From contig JAGOUF010000104.1 in the NCBI GenBank assembly GCA_018061385.1, forward strand, positions 1-7,319: DNA of 7,319 bases, written 5' to 3'. A model generated the notes under the pieces. The model was not told the origin of the DNA. It searched no databases and was given only the letters and a program-made list of their open reading frames with translations. This DNA is from Chitinophagaceae bacterium. GTDB taxonomy: Bacteria; Bacteroidota; Bacteroidia; Chitinophagales; Chitinophagaceae. The translations under genes and the position numbers were made by a program. Each line of letters begins with the position of its first letter. Position 1 is the first letter of the stretch. This document shows, piece by piece, positions 1 through 6,757 of the stretch.

Positions 1-55
1 GCCATAATAATTGTTTACTTTTCATATATCGTATTTGTGAAATGAGTTAATTTAA

Positions 56-2656
56 TTAGAATCTAAATGTTACGCTTGTGAAATAATTTAAGCCATAAGC
101 ATAATATAATTTTGGAGGAAACTTATTGATATTTTTATCGGCATAGTCAAAACGCAATTGTTCAAAACCGCCAGAAACAATGTCTTTATTGTTCAACATA
201 TTGTTTATACCTGCATTAAATACTAAGAAAGTACTGTTTTTAAATCCAAAACTTTTTGGCAATTTCCAACTCCACCCTCCAAAAAAGTCGATGGTATAAT
301 TAGCATCCAATTTTGTTTGCCCTAAAATTGATTCTCTCAATTCAACATCGCTTGGCTTATTAATATCCAAACCTTCAACTGCTGTAAAAGTTCTTCTAAT
401 TGGATTATAATCTAACCAAAGGTTATCGTAATAATTGGCACTTAAACTTATAAACCAATATTTAGGACTACGATAGCTTAAACCAAAACTATAAGCATTT
501 TGTGGTGTACCTGGAACTCTATAATTCTGAGAAAAAATTAAATCTTTGTTTAAAACAGAAGCATCATTGTCTAAAGTTACTGTAGCTTCTTGGCGACTAT
601 TGAAATAATATCTACCAACAGATGCTGCTGCATTCATGGTAATATTTCTTGCAACTTTTGCTTCAATACCAAACTCACCACCAAAATGTAATTTATCGAT
701 ATTGGTTAAGCCGTAGTTTACAAAGTTTCTATAATCATCATGATAAAATGTTAGCACATTCATACCATCTTCAAACTGTGAATAGTAACCAGTTAATCTA
801 ATTTTTAATTTAGGTGCATTTAAAACATATCCACCTTCAACAGTTTTTATTTTTTCGCTGGTAGTATTGTCTTGAATAAAATCTCTTGTACGTGGAGAAA
901 TATATACATTATCAAATAATGGAGCTCTAGTTAACATTGCACCATTTACATAAAAGTAATTCCTACCATCTAATTTATAAGTGATACCGCCTTTTATAGC
1001 ATAGTTATTGAAGTTATTTACTGGTGCTGCTCCAAAAGAATTGTTAGGAAACAATCCTGTTTGAGTTCTACCAACTCTCCAAAACTGAGTATTCGATAAT
1101 TCAGCTGCTGCAAAAAAGTCTACTTTCTTAAACTTAAATACACCTTGAATCCAACTGGCAGCTCTACGAATATCAATATCATAATCGTAACCAAACTTGT
1201 CGCCTTTGTATAAAATTCTGTTAGGAGTATTTAAATCGTTTTGGTTGGCAGTTGAACTATTGGTAGCAACACGTTCTGCAAACTGATTCAAGTTTACATA
1301 AAATTCGCCACCCAACAAATCTTCTACAGTTTTATAATAATTGTTTATTTGAGATTGGAAAGAAACACCGCCAGTTAATTCTACATGGTTGCCAATAGAA
1401 CTATTGAAAACCGAATTAAAGTTTAAGCGTTTGGTGTTAATTACTCTGTTCTCTAAAATATATCTACTTCTTTTACCAGTAACTGTATTACCAGTAATGC
1501 CATTTGCATTTTGTATAGAAGCAATACTGTTTCTATTTACATCATACAAACCAGCCCAATTAATTTGGGTTTTATTAATATCAGATTGCATGGCATTCAA
1601 TACTTCTTGCTGCAAGCCACTACCCAATTGATAGCTAGGTAAATATCTGTAGTAATCTGGTCTTGGATCAGGAGCATTGTACCAATCCAATGCACTTGTA
1701 CTTCTGTCGCCAAAAGTTGCACTTATGGCAGTTGTAATCGTAGTTCTATTGTTAAAACGATACTCATCGTTTAAAATAATTGTTGGTTGATTGCTTTTTG
1801 CAACATTGGCATTTCTTTTTTTACCATTTTGCATTCCCCAACTTGGGTTATAATAATTATCACCAGTTATAGTACGCATTTCGTTAATTGCACTTCCTTG
1901 TCTTCCGCTTTCGGTAGGAGCAGCAAATGCAGCTAACGACAATAAGTGACGTTGACCGAGACGTTTGTCAACTCCAAAATAGTAACTATAACCATTGTAA
2001 TAAGTACCAGGTACATAAGCTTCATCAGCACCTCTAAAACTACCAGCAAAAACAAAGGCCCAGCCTTTTTTGCTAATACCAGTACCATGATAAAAAGTCA
2101 TACGATGTGTATAGTTTCTATTGCTAAGAGCATAGCCAATTTGCGTTTGTTTACGTTGCTTACTTGCTCTAGCATCAATGGAACTAGATGTAGAAATATC
2201 GCCAAAAGCAAATGTGTTATAACGCAAACCAATAGATACTTCTCTGTTACGCATTACATCATTTAAACCTCCCCATAAACCAAATGGAGTAAATCCATTG
2301 TCTAAATTATCCATGGGAATTCCATTCAAATAAGTTGTGTTTAAGTCTCCATCATACCCTCTCATTCTATAACGAACGGCATTGAAGTTAAAAGACATTA
2401 CTGAAAAGAAAGGATCTCTTCCTGCAGTTAATACACTTGATACATTTTGAGCACCTCCATCACCTTGATCATTTTCATCAATGGTTACAACAGCAATGCC
2501 ATCGGCCATTACATCTTTAATTTGATCGGTAATAAATGTGTCTCTTACTGGGGCAGCAGTTACAACTGGTTTAGTAGTTGTTTTTTGTTTTTTTTGTGCA
2601 ATTACTGTTGTGCTAAAAAACAGTAACAATAAACACAAGTTCGTTAGTTTAACCAT
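56..2656 (-). CDS. TonB-dependent outer-membrane receptor
   Basis: This 866-residue protein is predicted to be a gated outer-membrane beta-barrel that imports a ligand using TonB/ExbBD energy. Residues 1-20 form a signal peptide with a Leu/Phe-rich core and a VIA|Q cleavage site. A Lys/Thr/Pro-rich linker follows. The stretch IAVVTID (54-60) could be a TonB box. The plug domain spans roughly 65-165, with the typical RYRMRGYD (95-102) and YLNGIPMDN (109-117) motifs. The remainder is rich in aromatic residues and alternating strands, as in a barrel, and ends TFRF with the terminal Phe used by the BAM machinery. There is no N-terminal carboxypeptidase-regulatory-like domain and no SusD-like partner in view, so a SusC glycan role is not supported. 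The ligand cannot be read from the sequence. The ATG at 2656 is chosen because it gives an intact signal peptide and lies just downstream of a -7 promoter match. Confidence 0.9.
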   Translation of the reverse strand: MVKLTNLCLLLLFFSTTVIAQKKQKTTTKPVVTAAPVRDTFITDQIKDVMADGIAVVTIDENDQGDGGAQNVSSVLTAGRDPFFSVMSFNFNAVRYRMRGYDGDLNTTYLNGIPMDNLDNGFTPFGLWGGLNDVMRNREVSIGLRYNTFAFGDISTSSSIDARASKQRKQTQIGYALSNRNYTHRMTFYHGTGISKKGWAFVFAGSFRGADEAYVPGTYYNGYSYYFGVDKRLGQRHLLSLAAFAAPTESGRQGSAINEMRTITGDNYYNPSWGMQNGKKRNANVAKSNQPTIILNDEYRFNNRTTITTAISATFGDRSTSALDWYNAPDPRPDYYRYLPSYQLGSGLQQEVLNAMQSDINKTQINWAGLYDVNRNSIASIQNANGITGNTVTGKRSRYILENRVINTKRLNFNSVFNSSIGNHVELTGGVSFQSQINNYYKTVEDLLGGEFYVNLNQFAERVATNSSTANQNDLNTPNRILYKGDKFGYDYDIDIRRAASWIQGVFKFKKVDFFAAAELSNTQFWRVGRTQTGLFPNNSFGAAPVNNFNNYAIKGGITYKLDGRNYFYVNGAMLTRAPLFDNVYISPRTRDFIQDNTTSEKIKTVEGGYVLNAPKLKIRLTGYYSQFEDGMNVLTFYHDDYRNFVNYGLTNIDKLHFGGEFGIEAKVARNITMNAAASVGRYYFNSRQEATVTLDNDASVLNKDLIFSQNYRVPGTPQNAYSFGLSYRSPKYWFISLSANYYDNLWLDYNPIRRTFTAVEGLDINKPSDVELRESILGQTKLDANYTIDFFGGWSWKLPKSFGFKNSTFLVFNAGINNMLNNKDIVSGGFEQLRFDYADKNINKFPPKLYYAYGLNYFTSVTFRF

Positions 2657-2678
2657 AAAGTAGTTTTAATCCAATCTG

Positions 2679-2711
2679 CAAATTTAAGCTCTATATTGGT
2701 ATAAAGTTCAG
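2679..2711 (-). promoter_or_regulatory. Candidate promoter of the TonB-dependent receptor gene
   Basis: On the minus strand, TAAATTTG (2686-2679) matches the Bacteroidota -7 consensus TAnnTTTG exactly and lies 22 bases before the ATG, implying a leader of under 20 bases. The -33 position is weak: only CTG (2711-2709) appears instead of TTG, with a 22-base spacer. The -7 match is seen directly; promoter activity is inferred. Confidence 0.45.
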
Positions 2712-2751
2712 CTAAATCGGTAGATCATAAAATATTCATACACTTTTTTAT

Positions 2752-2853
2752 GGGCGGTGGGCTTTCAAATAATTATCTCAGCCATAGTTTTGGGCTATTC
2801 GTTGCTACTCCCATGCGTTAGTGCATGGGGGTATTCACTTCTATCCCACGCCT
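2752..2853. repeat. REP-like palindromic repeat cluster
   Basis: This roughly 100-base segment is clearly more GC-rich than its AT-rich surroundings and is built from related palindromic pieces. GGCGGTGGG (2753-2761) is complementary to CCCACGCC (2845-2852) with one bulged G. A strong hairpin sits at 2806-2833. The two blocks starting near 2792 and 2828 are degenerate direct copies of each other, 36 bases apart, sharing the pattern GGG..tATTC....CTA..CCCA.GC..TT. It lies between two same-strand genes and encodes no plausible protein. The layout resembles REP/BIME elements mobilised by IS200-type (RAYT) tyrosine transposases. The family assignment is inferred from structure, since genome copy number cannot be seen here. 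Confidence 0.55.
2806..2833. repeat. Strong hairpin within the REP-like element
   Basis: An 11-bp stem (2806-2816 pairing with 2823-2833) contains one T-G wobble at 2809/2830 and closes a 6-base loop GTTAGT (2817-2822). Its core is CCCATGC / GCATGGG. Neither strand has a T-run directly after the stem, so it does not look like an intrinsic terminator. CTAC at 2805-2808 overlaps the base of the left arm and is the complement of the GTAG tetranucleotide often found beside REP hairpins; this last point is only suggestive. Confidence 0.7.
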
Positions 2854-2855
2854 TT

Positions 2856-2873
2856 AAACTTTAGTAAAAGTTT
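2856..2873. other. Short AT-rich hairpin downstream of ispD
   Basis: AAACTTT (2856-2862) and AAAGTTT (2867-2873) form a perfect 7-bp inverted repeat with the 4-base loop AGTA, 26 bases beyond the ispD stop codon. Only one pair is G-C and no T-run follows on the minus strand, so it is at best a weak 3'-end structure for the ispD transcript. Confidence 0.3.
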
Positions 2874-2898
2874 CAGCAAAAAATACATTTCCAATTCA

Positions 2899-3570
2899 CT
2901 ACAATTCTTCCAATATTTTTTCAGCAATTACCAAATCAACTGGTCTTGTAACTTTAATGTTGTTATAATCTCCATCAATCAAATGAATAGCTGTTCCAAA
3001 TGCTTCAACAACGGTTGCTTCGTCTGTAAAAAAATCGCTATAAACTTGCTGAAATGCAGGTATTAAGATGGAACTTTTAAATGTTTGTGGAGTTTGTACA
3101 ATGCGTACTTGTGTTCTATCTGCAACAACAGATGCGTTGTTTGGTTGTATAATTCTAATACTATCAGTTGCAGCAACAGCAGGTATTGCAGATCCTTTAA
3201 GCAAGGCTTGCTCATAACAATTTTTTATCAATTGTTGACTTACCAAACACCTAACACCATCGTGTACAAAAACAATACTTTCCTGTTGTACAAGTGCCAA
3301 ACCGTTTTGTACACTGCTGTATCTTGTAGTTCCACCTTTTGTTATAGTTACTCTATTGCCTTCTAGTAAATTATGTACAATTGCTTCTCCTCTTTCAATA
3401 TGTTCTTCTGGTAAAACCAAAATAACTTGCATATCATCATACGCTTGTAAAAAAGTTTCCAATGTATAGGCAATTAATGGTTTACCTTTTAATAATAAAA
3501 ACTGTTTAGGAATAAATGCACCCATACGTAATCCATTTCCACCAGCTACAACAACAGCAACTTTTTGCAT
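2899..3570 (-). CDS. ispD: 2-C-methyl-D-erythritol 4-phosphate cytidylyltransferase
   Basis: IspD joins CTP and 2-C-methyl-D-erythritol 4-phosphate to form CDP-methylerythritol and pyrophosphate, the third step of the cytosolic MEP isoprenoid pathway. The 223-residue length is normal. The N-terminal nucleotide loop reads VAGGNGLRMG (8-17), with R15 and K22 in the places of the catalytic Arg and Lys of the E. coli enzyme. GGTTRYSSVQNGL (79-91) is the usual Arg/Ser-containing base-binding segment. VHDGVR (102-107) carries the metal-binding Asp. DRTQVRIVQTPQ (151-162) supplies the substrate-binding Arg (R152), and NIKVTRPVDL (204-213) supplies the conserved Lys (K206). The Pro that commonly follows the HDxxR motif is Cys108 here. 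No ispF or other MEP gene is adjacent, so it appears to be a stand-alone unit. The start is the ATG directly before the nucleotide-binding strand. Confidence 0.95.
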   Translation of the reverse strand: MQKVAVVVAGGNGLRMGAFIPKQFLLLKGKPLIAYTLETFLQAYDDMQVILVLPEEHIERGEAIVHNLLEGNRVTITKGGTTRYSSVQNGLALVQQESIVFVHDGVRCLVSQQLIKNCYEQALLKGSAIPAVAATDSIRIIQPNNASVVADRTQVRIVQTPQTFKSSILIPAFQQVYSDFFTDEATVVEAFGTAIHLIDGDYNNIKVTRPVDLVIAEKILEEL

Positions 3571-3607
3571 AATAATTTTTATGAATTGATGATCTATATC
3601 AGTTTAG

Positions 3608-3644
3608 CAAATCTAACTCAATTTCTATTTTGCTATGTAACAAA
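3608..3644 (-). promoter_or_regulatory. Candidate promoter of ispD
   Basis: On the minus strand TAGATTTG (3615-3608) matches the Bacteroidota -7 consensus TAnnTTTG exactly, 37 bases before the ispD ATG. TTTG (3644-3641) could be the -33 element, but the 25-base spacer is longer than usual. Activity is inferred from the motif and its position in the divergent intergenic region. Confidence 0.4.
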
Positions 3645-3844
3645 CACATTATAATTGAATATAAGTATGGGAATCTTTATTCAACTAAAGTTAGCAACAG
3701 ACCTCCCAAAAGCCAATACATAGAAGTATGATTCATGTTTCGATTACTTTATAACCACAATCGCTTTAATTTTACACAACTTTGCAACTTATCCAAATGA
3801 AAAGCAATGAAATTTTGGCTGCAAAAAAATAAATAAAATAACTT

Positions 3845-4135
3845 ATGAAAAAAGTTTTTGTATTATGTATTGGCCTAGCTGCAATTGTTGCATGTAATAA
3901 CGCAGCTACAGAAGAAAAAGCAAGTAAAGACACTTCAAGTCATTCAATGCCAACTGTTGAACAAACTGGTATTGATACAACCGGTTTAAAGTTTGCTTCT
4001 AAAGATGATCCAACTTGTGGTATGCCTATAACTGCAGGTATCTCAGACACTGCAACAGTTGATGGAAAACTCTATGGTTTTTGTGCTAAAGAGTGTAAAG
4101 ATGAATTTTTAAAAACTGCTTCAGCAAAAAAATAA
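3845..4135 (+). CDS. Small YHS-domain lipoprotein
   Basis: This 96-residue protein is predicted to be exported and lipid-anchored, with a probable metal-binding domain. Residues 1-16 are a short signal sequence ending in a lipobox, IVA|C, with Cys17 as the lipidated residue. A Thr/Ser/Glu/Lys-rich linker (18-50) would tether the domain. From about 55 it matches the YHS pattern: DPTCGMPI (56-63), then GKLYGFCAKECKDEF (74-88), giving Cys58, Met60, Cys80 and Cys84 as candidate ligands. YHS domains also occur in copper ATPases and other metal-handling proteins, so copper or another soft metal is plausible but unproven. No metal transporter or sensor gene is adjacent. An A-rich leader without Shine-Dalgarno precedes the ATG, and a strong terminator follows within 6 bases of the stop, so transcription appears largely to end here. 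Confidence 0.85.
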   Translation: MKKVFVLCIGLAAIVACNNAATEEKASKDTSSHSMPTVEQTGIDTTGLKFASKDDPTCGMPITAGISDTATVDGKLYGFCAKECKDEFLKTASAKK

Positions 4136-4140
4136 TCTAC

Positions 4141-4169
4141 ATCGCCCTGCTAAAGCAGGGCGATTTTTT
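4141..4169 (+). terminator. Intrinsic (Rho-independent) terminator
   Basis: A perfect 10-bp stem, ATCGCCCTGC (4141-4150) with GCAGGGCGAT (4155-4164), closes a TAAA tetraloop and runs straight into TTTTTT (4164-4169). It begins 5 bases after the stop codon of the YHS lipoprotein gene, which it should terminate. An A-run also lies upstream of the stem, but there is no convergent gene close enough to suggest a two-way role. Confidence 0.93.
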
Positions 4170-4175
4170 AATACA

Positions 4176-4694
4176 ATGTCAATAGCCAATTCACTCATCG
4201 TTACAGTAAAAATGCAAGCCATTGATGCTGCTTTTTTTAATGCATTAAGAACAAAATATTATCCTGCATATTGCAATTTTGTTGATGCACACATTACTTT
4301 ATTTCACAAGCTACCAACTGAGCTAAATTTAGTAACAGAATTATTAGAAAAAGCAACAAAACGAAACAACTTAGCAATAAATGTTACAGGTATTAAAAAC
4401 GTTGGTAATAGTGTTGCTTACACACTTGAGTGTGCAGAATTGGTTCAATTACATCGATCACTTCAAAAAAAATTAACTTCCTATTTAACAACAAAAGATA
4501 GAAGGAAATTAAAGCCTCATATAACCATTCAAAATAAAGTAACAGCTTTTAAGGCAGTACAAACTGCACAATTTTTGCAAGAAAATTTTATCCAAAGTAC
4601 AATTCATGCAATTGGCTTATCTACATTTTTATTTCATAAAAATAAATGGATTCATCAAAGCGATTATCTATTTGAAGAAGCGGTTCTTTCTTAA
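4176..4694 (+). CDS. 2H phosphoesterase / 2'-5' RNA ligase-like protein
   Basis: This 172-residue protein has the two HxTx motifs that define the 2H phosphoesterase superfamily: HITL (39-42) and HITI (115-118), about 75 residues apart as usual. Members act on 2'-5' phosphodiester or 2',3'-cyclic phosphate RNA ends, or on small cyclic nucleotides; the substrate here cannot be assigned. It is probably cytosolic, with no signal peptide. The ATG at 4176 is preferred because the next in-frame ATG (4212) would remove the first predicted strand, SLIVTVKM. The frame is open back to 4113 but holds no earlier ATG, GTG or TTG. The start lies only 6 bases after the upstream terminator, so its promoter is unclear. 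The gene ends in two consecutive TAA codons and converges on the DUF2851 gene with a 6-base gap. Confidence 0.82.
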   Translation: MSIANSLIVTVKMQAIDAAFFNALRTKYYPAYCNFVDAHITLFHKLPTELNLVTELLEKATKRNNLAINVTGIKNVGNSVAYTLECAELVQLHRSLQKKLTSYLTTKDRRKLKPHITIQNKVTAFKAVQTAQFLQENFIQSTIHAIGLSTFLFHKNKWIHQSDYLFEEAVLS

Positions 4695-4700
4695 TAAAAA

Positions 4701-5972
4701 TTATTCTTGCTTTAAAATTTTATTGCCAACGGCACATTGCAAACAATTGTGTTGCTTACAATAATTGTTGGTAAGTTGTAGTAAAGCTTGCGAATCAAAA
4801 GCATTGCTATACTTTACTTCTAGCATTTTCCATTCATGAATAATCTTATTGTTTTCTGTAGGCAATTCTTGTAACCATTTTAAAGCCTTGTCTTTAAACA
4901 ACTGCTCTTTTGTGTACAACCCATAACTAAACAAAATCGGCACTACTGTATTGATAATGATATTGTGTATCATTTGTTGGCCCAATTCTTTGGGTTGTGT
5001 ACTCGATGTTTCATCATTTAACGTATAATGTGTATTCCAATAATCATTGGCTGTAATTGCAAACAACAATTTCACTTCTTTTATTTCTGTAAGCAATTTA
5101 ATTTTTGCAAATAAATGATTGCTGTTATAAATTAACATAGCCAATTGTGCCAATCGAATTGTAGGAAAATTTGCTGGTCGCATTCTCAAAAAAAGTGGTG
5201 TATTGTGTACTTTTTTTAATTGATATTTTTTCTGTAAAAAATGATACTCTTTTTGTAAGAGTTGTGCATATTTATCGTCAAAATTATCGTTCAATAAATT
5301 GGCTTGACCCAATAGCAGTGCCTCCAATTGATGTATCTGATTTTTATGTTTAGCCAATACATTAATAGATATTGTTTGGGCAATGGCTTCAAAGCAATCT
5401 GCATTTATGGTAATTCCAAAATTTCTTGCAATTAGTTGCCAGAAAACTTCCTCCCAATGATGATTGGTAGAGTCGAATAATTGCAACACATGTTTAGATT
5501 TTTGTTCCAATCGTTCAATTGCCAAGCGTTCTTTCCATGCCAACCAACCAATTTCTGAAAGTGCTGGTAAAAATTTAGCACAAGGTATTGCTTGTTGTTC
5601 AAGCATTAAATATTCATAGCGTTGTAATAAATATTTTGGCACTCTTCCATTTAGTTCTAAAGTTGGTAGTGGTTTGCCAGCAAGAGTTATAGCCAAATCA
5701 TTGTTCCATACAACATGCAAAACAATATTGTTGTACTGTAAATCGCTTGAGTGTTTGTGTTTATTCCAATCAGATGCATGTATATGCAATTCAATATTTC
5801 CTACTAAAGTAATTTCATCAATTTTTACAGTTGCGTTTAAAAAATCTGGCCCTTGGTTGTTGTTGTATGTTCCAGTATGCACAATGTGCAATTGCTCCTC
5901 ATTGGAAGTAACCAATGAAGATTTATTGTAGTATTGAAATTGCCAAATAAAATGAAGCAATTTTTCGTTCAT
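4701..5972 (-). CDS. DUF2851 family protein
   Basis: This 423-residue protein matches the DUF2851 family, whose function I do not know. Near the N-terminus are NNNQGPDF (37-44), GNIELHIHASDW (58-69), H72, H74 and NIVLHVVWNND (82-92). A central block reads RMRPANFPTIRLAQLA (263-278). Near the C-terminus a cysteine cluster, C405, C410 and C413, lies in the sequence YCKQHNCLQCAVG (404-416). No signal peptide or membrane segment is seen, so it is probably cytosolic. The start is placed at the ATG at 5972, giving MNEKLLHFIWQ; a TTG seven codons upstream (5993) is possible but less likely. It lies 80 bases downstream of the maf gene on the same strand with no terminator between them, so co-transcription is plausible. 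The PD...ExH arrangement invites comparison with PD-(D/E)XK nucleases, but this is only an inference. Confidence 0.82.
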   Translation of the reverse strand: MNEKLLHFIWQFQYYNKSSLVTSNEEQLHIVHTGTYNNNQGPDFLNATVKIDEITLVGNIELHIHASDWNKHKHSSDLQYNNIVLHVVWNNDLAITLAGKPLPTLELNGRVPKYLLQRYEYLMLEQQAIPCAKFLPALSEIGWLAWKERLAIERLEQKSKHVLQLFDSTNHHWEEVFWQLIARNFGITINADCFEAIAQTISINVLAKHKNQIHQLEALLLGQANLLNDNFDDKYAQLLQKEYHFLQKKYQLKKVHNTPLFLRMRPANFPTIRLAQLAMLIYNSNHLFAKIKLLTEIKEVKLLFAITANDYWNTHYTLNDETSSTQPKELGQQMIHNIIINTVVPILFSYGLYTKEQLFKDKALKWLQELPTENNKIIHEWKMLEVKYSNAFDSQALLQLTNNYCKQHNCLQCAVGNKILKQE

Positions 5973-6052
5973 AATTAGTAAAATATTGAACAAGCAATTT
6001 ATTGAAAATTTTTAAATCCACATACAAAAACCCTTGCAACATTAATTTAATA

Positions 6053-6622
6053 TTATACAACTTGTAATTGTTGTAAAGCTTGTACTACCCTACTTACAGG
6101 CAAGCCCATTACATTGTAAAAATCGCCTTGTATGGCTTTAATACCAACCACTCCAATCCATTCTTGAATTGCATAAGCACCTGCCTTATCATAAGGCATA
6201 TATTTTTTTACGTAGAATTCAATTTGTTCTTTTGTTAGCGAATGAAAAGTTACTTCAGTAACATCGGCAAAAGCAATTTCTTCAAACCCATTTAAAATTA
6301 CTACACCTGTAATTACTTCATGCTGCTTGCCTGATAATGCTGTAAGAATTGCTATAGCATCAGCTTCATCTTTGGGTTTGCCAATAACGGTATTGTTTAA
6401 AACTACAACAGTATCGGCAGCAACAATCACTTTTTCTTTACCTACAATTGTTTGCACAGCCATTGCTTTTTCTCTTGCAATGTGTACAGGAACTTCGTTG
6501 ATAATTAAATCTAAAGGATACGTTTCTTCTGTAGATTGCACTACAACTTCAAACGAAATTTCGGCCCACTCTAATAACTGTTTTCTTCTTGGCGATTGTG
6601 ATGCCAATACAATTGATTGCAT
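6053..6622 (-). CDS. maf: Maf family nucleoside triphosphate pyrophosphatase (probable dTTP/UTP type)
   Basis: Maf proteins hydrolyse non-canonical or selected NTPs to NMP and pyrophosphate in the cytosol. The 189-residue product starts with the hallmark LASQSPRRKQLL (6-17), followed by STEETYP (30-36), AREKA (49-53), AADTVV (68-73) with the probable catalytic Asp70, and GKPKD (81-85). YDKAGAYAIQ (144-153) and GLPV (173-176) complete the family pattern. The DKAGAYxIQ form matches the E. coli YhdE (dTTP/UTP) branch rather than the YceF branch, so dTTP/UTP specificity is inferred. The ATG at 6622 is chosen because it places the SxSPRR strand at the N-terminus as in characterised homologues; a TTG start at 6658 would add 12 unsupported residues. 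It is divergent from the TraB/GumN gene and precedes the DUF2851 gene on the same strand. Confidence 0.92.
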   Translation of the reverse strand: MQSIVLASQSPRRKQLLEWAEISFEVVVQSTEETYPLDLIINEVPVHIAREKAMAVQTIVGKEKVIVAADTVVVLNNTVIGKPKDEADAIAILTALSGKQHEVITGVVILNGFEEIAFADVTEVTFHSLTKEQIEFYVKKYMPYDKAGAYAIQEWIGVVGIKAIQGDFYNVMGLPVSRVVQALQQLQVV

Positions 6623-6757
6623 AGTTGATTGCTTAAAATGGAAAAATAATTCTTTCAAAACAATTTAGAAGAGAAATATATTCCGGTTTGTCAAAATTTC
6701 AGTTTGATTTGTAATATTTACAGCATTCTTACTACAAACTATAAAATATTGAATAAA

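Noticed and set aside
56..2656. SusC-type glycan receptor
   Set aside because: There is no SusD partner in view and no N-terminal carboxypeptidase-regulatory-like domain, so only the general TonB-dependent receptor call is kept.
2806..2833. Hairpin considered as the ispD terminator
   Set aside because: No T-run follows the stem on either strand.
1389..3366. Several plus-strand open frames of 80-106 codons (1389-1631, 1946-2266, 2821-3066, 3085-3366)
   Set aside because: They lie mostly antisense to the receptor and ispD genes and have low-complexity Ser/Thr/Ile/Cys-rich products without recognisable domains. They are shadows of the real minus-strand genes.
3655..3684. Inverted repeat TTGAATA / TATTCAA with a 16-base loop in the divergent ispD-YHS region
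   Set aside because: It is short, with only one G-C pair and a long loop; expected by chance in AT-rich DNA. It could be an operator, but nothing else supports this.
3777..3817. CAACTTTG (3777-3784) and AAATTTTG (3810-3817) as promoter elements of the YHS lipoprotein gene
   Set aside because: Each has one mismatch to TAnnTTTG and neither has a well-spaced -33 TTG, so I could not choose between them or exclude chance.
5973..5993. TTG start extending the DUF2851 protein by seven residues
   Set aside because: An ATG at 5972 gives a more natural N-terminus, and the extension shows no conserved feature.
6623..6658. TTG start extending Maf by twelve residues
   Set aside because: Maf proteins normally begin directly before the SxSPRR strand, which the ATG at 6622 provides.
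5171..6668. Plus-strand open frames at 5171-5353, 5674-5931 and 6327-6668
   Set aside because: They are antisense to the well-supported DUF2851 and maf genes and show no motifs or start context of their own.
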